This document shows, in pieces, positions 16,823 through 20,179 of a DNA stretch of 20,179 bases; position 1 is the stretch's first letter; every line of letters begins with the position of its first letter. Under the pieces are notes generated by a model. It was not told where the DNA came from and searched no databases. It worked only from the letters and a program-made list of their open reading frames with translations. The translations under genes were made by a program, and so were the position numbers. Source of the stretch: QPIN01 sp964399475 (lineage in GTDB: Bacteria; Pseudomonadota; Gammaproteobacteria; Methylococcales; Methylomonadaceae); assembly GCA_964399475.1 (NCBI GenBank), contig CAYNRB010000034.1:1-20179 (forward strand). The letters run 5' to 3'.

Positions 16823-17586
16823 AAGCCCGTCTGTTGACAATTATAAGTAATGTAGTGGTTGTCGGAACAATGATTTTGCTTGTAGTGGGATGGCTTAGTT
16901 GGCAGGAAGTGAAAGCGCACAGTGCAGAATGGATGCCGATTAAATTTGTCAGAATTAGAGGCGCATTTCAGTATATTTCAAAACAGAGAATTAAACAGGT
17001 TATACAAGAACAGCTTAAAAACGGTTTTTATTATGCGGATATTCAGTTGATGCATAATTCAGTAGATCAGTTACCTTGGGTTGAAAAGGTAAAAATAAAA
17101 CGTGTCTGGCCTGATGCAATAGAGATTCAGGTTGAAGAACAAGTTCCAGTTGTGAGATGGGGGACTTTAGCATTATTAAATAATAAGGGTGAAATATTTC
17201 ATCCTCAGAATATTAAGCTATTTAAAGGTTTGCCAATAATCGTAGGGTCAGAAGGAAATGAAAAAAACTTGCTGGACATATTACAAAAATTTTCGCTGGC
17301 GCTAAAGGATCAAAACATGTTTTTGAAAGCGTTTCGAGTAAACAACCGAAGAGCATGGAGTATTACTTTAAAAAGTGGGATGGAATTAAGACTGGGAAGA
17401 AATAATCCTGAAAATAATTTTCAGCGTTTTTTAAAAACACTACCGTTACTAGGAAATCAGCAAGTAAAAAAAATTGCAGTCGCTGATTTGAGATATCCCA
17501 ATGGGTATAGCCTGACATGGAAGCAAGCTGAGGATACAATTGACTGGAAGCAAATAGCAATAATTAGAAACAATAAAGCGTATTAA
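16819..17586 (+). CDS. ftsQ: Cell division protein FtsQ
   Basis: FtsQ is a bitopic membrane protein that recruits FtsL and FtsB to the divisome and controls septal synthesis. The 255-residue product has a very short cytoplasmic N-terminus and one membrane helix (about 8-27). A POTRA domain begins near MPIKFVRIRGAF, and WVEKVKIKRVWPDAIEIQVEEQVPVVRW is typical of the family. The start is ATG 16819 in an ATGA overlap with ddl; a TTG further upstream at 16792 lies inside ddl and is unlikely. The cytoplasmic tail is shorter than in E. coli FtsQ (276 residues in total). Confidence 0.93.
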   Translation: MKARLLTIISNVVVVGTMILLVVGWLSWQEVKAHSAEWMPIKFVRIRGAFQYISKQRIKQVIQEQLKNGFYYADIQLMHNSVDQLPWVEKVKIKRVWPDAIEIQVEEQVPVVRWGTLALLNNKGEIFHPQNIKLFKGLPIIVGSEGNEKNLLDILQKFSLALKDQNMFLKAFRVNNRRAWSITLKSGMELRLGRNNPENNFQRFLKTLPLLGNQQVKKIAVADLRYPNGYSLTWKQAEDTIDWKQIAIIRNNKAY

Positions 17587-17589
17587 GGC

Positions 17590-18816
17590 ATGGCAAAAAA
17601 AACAGATCGTAACATTATTGTAGGACTGGATATTGGTACTTCGAAAGTGGCAGCAATAGTAGCTGAACATACCGAAGACGATGAAGTAGAAATTATCGGG
17701 ATAGGTGTTGCTCCCTCTAAAGGTTTAAAAAAAGGGGTGGTGGTTAACCTAGAATCGACCGTTCATTCAATTCGTCGTGCGGTTGAAGAAGCTGAATTAA
17801 TGGCTGGCTGTGAAATTAAATCGGTCTATGCCGGTATTGCAGGTAGTCATATTAAAAGTCTTAATTCACATGGCATCGTAGCTATAAAAGATAAAGAAGT
17901 GACGCAATATGATATTGACCGAGTTATTGATTCTGCAAGAGCAGTTGCTATTCCGGCTGATCAAAAGATACTACATATTCTGCCTCAGGAATTTGTGATA
18001 GATCAGCAAGAAGGAATAAAAGAGCCGATTGGCATGTCAGGTATTCGATTGGAAGCAAAAGTTCATATGGTCACTGGCAGTGTCAGTGCGGCACAAAATA
18101 TAATCAAGTGTATCAGGCGTTGTGACCTGGAGGTTGAAGATATTGTTCTGGAACAATTAGCCTCTTGTACATCCGTATTAACTGAGGATGAAAAAGAATT
18201 AGGCGTTTTGTTGTGTGATTTAGGAGGAGGCACCACAGATATTGCTATCTTTTCCAGTGGTGCTATTAAACATACTGCGGTAATCCCTATTGCAGGCGAT
18301 CAGGTCACTAATGATATAGCTGTGGCATTAAGAACGCCGACTAAAAATGCAGAAGAAATTAAACGTCAATACGCCTGTGCATTAACTCAATTAGCTGATA
18401 CAGAACAAATGATCAGTGTTCCCAGTATTGGTGACAGAGAACCTCGAAAAATATCAGCGCAAAATTTATCAGAAATTTTAGAGCCTCGTTATGAAGAATT
18501 GATGTTGTTAATTCAGGCGGAATTAAGGCGTAGCGGTTACGAAGAATTAATAACGGCAGGTATCGTGTTAACGGGGGGAAGTTCAATGGTTAAAGGATTA
18601 CCAGAGTTGGCAGAAGAGATTTTCCATATGCCGGTGAGATTGGGAATACCTAAATTTGTATCGGGGTTAACAGATGTTGTACAAACCCCGATTTATTCAA
18701 CGGGTGTGGGATTGTTGTTGTATGGAAAGGAACATGAGGGACGAATGGATGGATTTAAGGATGATAAACAAAGTATATGGGCAAAAATGAAAAATTGGTT
18801 TCAAGGTAACTTTTAA
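17590..18816 (+). CDS. ftsA: Cell division protein FtsA
   Basis: FtsA is an actin-like ATPase that ties FtsZ filaments to the inner membrane and recruits later division proteins. The 408-residue protein has the phosphate-1 loop GLDIGTSKV (12-20), the phosphate-2 loop DLGGGTTD (210-217) and an adenosine-type GIVLTGGSS motif in the last third. The tail SIWAKMKNWFQGNF (395-408) is the expected amphipathic membrane-targeting helix. The gene starts 3 bases after ftsQ, with AAGG just upstream. Confidence 0.96.
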   Translation: MAKKTDRNIIVGLDIGTSKVAAIVAEHTEDDEVEIIGIGVAPSKGLKKGVVVNLESTVHSIRRAVEEAELMAGCEIKSVYAGIAGSHIKSLNSHGIVAIKDKEVTQYDIDRVIDSARAVAIPADQKILHILPQEFVIDQQEGIKEPIGMSGIRLEAKVHMVTGSVSAAQNIIKCIRRCDLEVEDIVLEQLASCTSVLTEDEKELGVLLCDLGGGTTDIAIFSSGAIKHTAVIPIAGDQVTNDIAVALRTPTKNAEEIKRQYACALTQLADTEQMISVPSIGDREPRKISAQNLSEILEPRYEELMLLIQAELRRSGYEELITAGIVLTGGSSMVKGLPELAEEIFHMPVRLGIPKFVSGLTDVVQTPIYSTGVGLLLYGKEHEGRMDGFKDDKQSIWAKMKNWFQGNF

Positions 18817-18927
18817 TTTGGGAAGTTAATTGAGTCTAGTGATTAGTTTGAGCTAAACACTATGTTCCTGTGATTTTTTTCAAGTTAAAGACTGGTTCTT
18901 GGTTTCGGGTGTGAATGAGGGTGAATA
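18817..18927 (+). other. Spacer between ftsA and ftsZ, the only real gap in the cluster
   Basis: This 111-base stretch breaks the otherwise overlapping gene run. It contains TTGAGT (18830-18835) and TTGAGC (18848-18853), but no convincing -10 box at the right distance. A GAGGGTG ribosome binding site lies close before the ftsZ ATG. A separate ftsZ promoter is plausible by analogy but is not shown by the sequence. Confidence 0.5.
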
Positions 18928-20082
18928 ATGAAATATGAAATAATGGATATGTGCAGTGATGACGCAATAATAAAAGTAATAGGCGTTGGCGGCGGCGGTG
19001 GGAATGCAGTAGAGAATATGGTGGAAGAGCATATTGACGGTGTTCAGTTTATCTGTGCTAATACGGATGCACAGGCATTGAGACGACTCAATGTAGATAC
19101 AAAAATACAGTTAGGTGTTGAGCTGACTAAAGGTTTAGGTGCAGGAACCCGACCCGAAGTAGGTAAACTGGCTGCAGAAGAAAATAAAGATCACATAATA
19201 GAGGTGATTGAGGGTTCTGATATGGTGTTTTTAACGGCAGGAATGGGTGGCGGAACTGGAACCGGAGCAATCTCCGTTATCGCAGAAACTGCAAAAGAGC
19301 TGGGAATATTAACCGTTGCCGTAGTGACCAAACCCTTCGATTTTGAAGGGAAAAAGAAAAAAAGTGTTGCAGAGGCCGGTATAACTGAACTGGAAAAATA
19401 TGTTGACTCACTGATTATTATCCCTAATCAAAAATTATTACCGGTTTTAGGCGATAATTTATCACTAGTCAATGCCTTTAAAGCAGCTAACGATGTATTG
19501 CTGGATGCGGTTCAAGGTATAACCGAGTTAATAACCCATCCCGGGTTAATCAATGTTGATTTTGCAGATGTCAAAACAGTGATGAGTAATATGGGTACTG
19601 CGATTATGGGTTCAGGTACTGCTTCAGGCGATAATCGTGCCAGAGAAGCGGCTGAAAAAGCTATCGCCTGTCCGTTACTTGAAGATATTAATTTGCAAGG
19701 CGCCAATGGTATTCTAGTCAATATCACAGCATCTGATATGGATCTTAATGAATTCAACGAAATTGGAAGTATTATGCATGCGCTGGCATCAGAAAATGCA
19801 GATATGAAAATTGGTACGGCAATTAATCCTGAAATGGGAGAAGAAATTAGAGTGACTGTGGTTGCTACTGGGATGGGCGAAAAAGTAGCCATGAATTCTC
19901 CTGTAAAACTGGTACAAAAAGCCACGACAGGGGAAATAAATTATGATGTTTTAGATAAGCCTACTGTGATTAGGCAAAATGCAAAGAATACTAAGGAATC
20001 TCGTTTTGGTGCACCACCAAAAGATAGTACAGATCTGGATTATCTGGATATTCCTGCATTTTTGAGACGGCAGGCAGATTAA
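18928..20082 (+). CDS. ftsZ: Cell division GTPase FtsZ
   Basis: FtsZ is the tubulin-like GTPase that forms the Z-ring. The 384-residue protein has the tubulin signature GGGTGTG (107-113), an N-terminal glycine loop VGGGGGNAVENM and the T7 synergy loop NVDFADV (209-215) with D211 and D214. A linker of about 50 residues is followed by the C-terminal peptide DYLDIPAFLRRQAD that binds FtsA and ZipA. The length matches E. coli (383). A strong GAGGGTG ribosome binding site precedes the ATG, in keeping with high expression. Confidence 0.98.
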   Translation: MKYEIMDMCSDDAIIKVIGVGGGGGNAVENMVEEHIDGVQFICANTDAQALRRLNVDTKIQLGVELTKGLGAGTRPEVGKLAAEENKDHIIEVIEGSDMVFLTAGMGGGTGTGAISVIAETAKELGILTVAVVTKPFDFEGKKKKSVAEAGITELEKYVDSLIIIPNQKLLPVLGDNLSLVNAFKAANDVLLDAVQGITELITHPGLINVDFADVKTVMSNMGTAIMGSGTASGDNRAREAAEKAIACPLLEDINLQGANGILVNITASDMDLNEFNEIGSIMHALASENADMKIGTAINPEMGEEIRVTVVATGMGEKVAMNSPVKLVQKATTGEINYDVLDKPTVIRQNAKNTKESRFGAPPKDSTDLDYLDIPAFLRRQAD

Positions 20083-20179
20083 TAAAGTTTCCTCAAATAA
20101 ATTAGCTAATTAGTTTGTTTGCTGTTGGTTTAAATTAAGTCTAGGAATAATAATTTAATAAGTAACACCTTAGTAATGT
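20083..20179. other. Region after ftsZ, no gene seen
   Basis: The last 97 bases are AT-rich. A perfect 12-bp palindrome AATTAGCTAATT lies at 20100-20111, but its stem has little G-C and no T run follows, so it is not a credible terminator. In many relatives lpxC is next; if so here, it begins beyond the window. Confidence 0.5.

Noticed and set aside
18830..18866. Promoter for ftsZ
   Set aside because: TTGAGT and TTGAGC are possible -35 boxes, but no matching -10 lies 16-18 bases downstream of either.
19512..19925. Minus-strand open frame of 137 codons within ftsZ
   Set aside because: It lies entirely opposite ftsZ, which is intact and conserved; its composition is that of an antisense shadow.
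20100..20111. Palindrome after ftsZ as a terminator
   Set aside because: AATTAGCTAATT has no room for a loop, little G-C content and no T tract.
1..20179. CRISPR array, tRNA, rRNA, insertion sequence or prophage
   Set aside because: No regularly spaced repeats, cloverleaf, transposase or terminal inverted repeats were seen on reading both strands.

Overview
The window is almost entirely a complete division and cell wall (dcw) cluster on the + strand, from mraZ to ftsZ. On its left, and read in the opposite direction, is a two-gene accessory module. The organism is most likely an AT-rich gammaproteobacterium. The gene order mraZ-rsmH-ftsL-ftsI-murE-murF-mraY-murD-ftsW-murG-murC-murB-ddl-ftsQ-ftsA-ftsZ is the gammaproteobacterial one. 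MurE carries the DNPR motif of meso-diaminopimelate-adding enzymes. FtsZ ends in the DYLDIPAFLRRQAD tail, and MraZ and RsmH resemble the E. coli proteins. murB sits between murC and ddl, which E. coli lacks but several other gammaproteobacterial lineages have. A methanotroph (Methylococcales) or a relative is a reasonable guess, but the sequence does not prove it.

Positions 1-1994 (minus strand) hold a P-loop ATPase gene followed by a tetratricopeptide-repeat (TPR) gene that runs off the left edge. The TPR gene starts at a GTG that overlaps the end of the ATPase gene by 17 bases, behind a good ribosome binding site. The ATPase reading frame is broken near its 5' end by a one-base shift. It is therefore a recent mutation, an assembly error or, less likely, a recoding site. 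The pair resembles ATPase plus TPR partner modules of unknown function and is the least described part of the window.

Positions 1995-2577 are a very AT-rich, apparently non-coding divergent intergenic region. It contains a TATAAT promoter for the ATPase gene, a perfect 9-bp hairpin and a 10-bp direct repeat. At 2578-2640 there is a near-consensus sigma-70 promoter followed directly by three GTGGT-like boxes at an exact 10-bp period. This is the expected operator of MraZ, the product of the first gene of the cluster.

Positions 2668-20082 are sixteen genes, all on the + strand. Fifteen are packed with gaps of at most 4 bases or overlaps (mostly ATGA), which implies one translationally coupled polycistronic unit. 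The only real gap (111 bases) lies between ftsA and ftsZ. MurC, MurD, MurE and MurF with MurB and Ddl make UDP-MurNAc-pentapeptide. MraY and MurG build lipid II. FtsW and FtsI polymerise and crosslink it at the septum, FtsQ and FtsL regulate them, and FtsA tethers FtsZ to the membrane. mraZ and ftsL both appear to start at TTG. The last 97 bases contain no recognisable gene; lpxC, which often follows ftsZ, is not reached.
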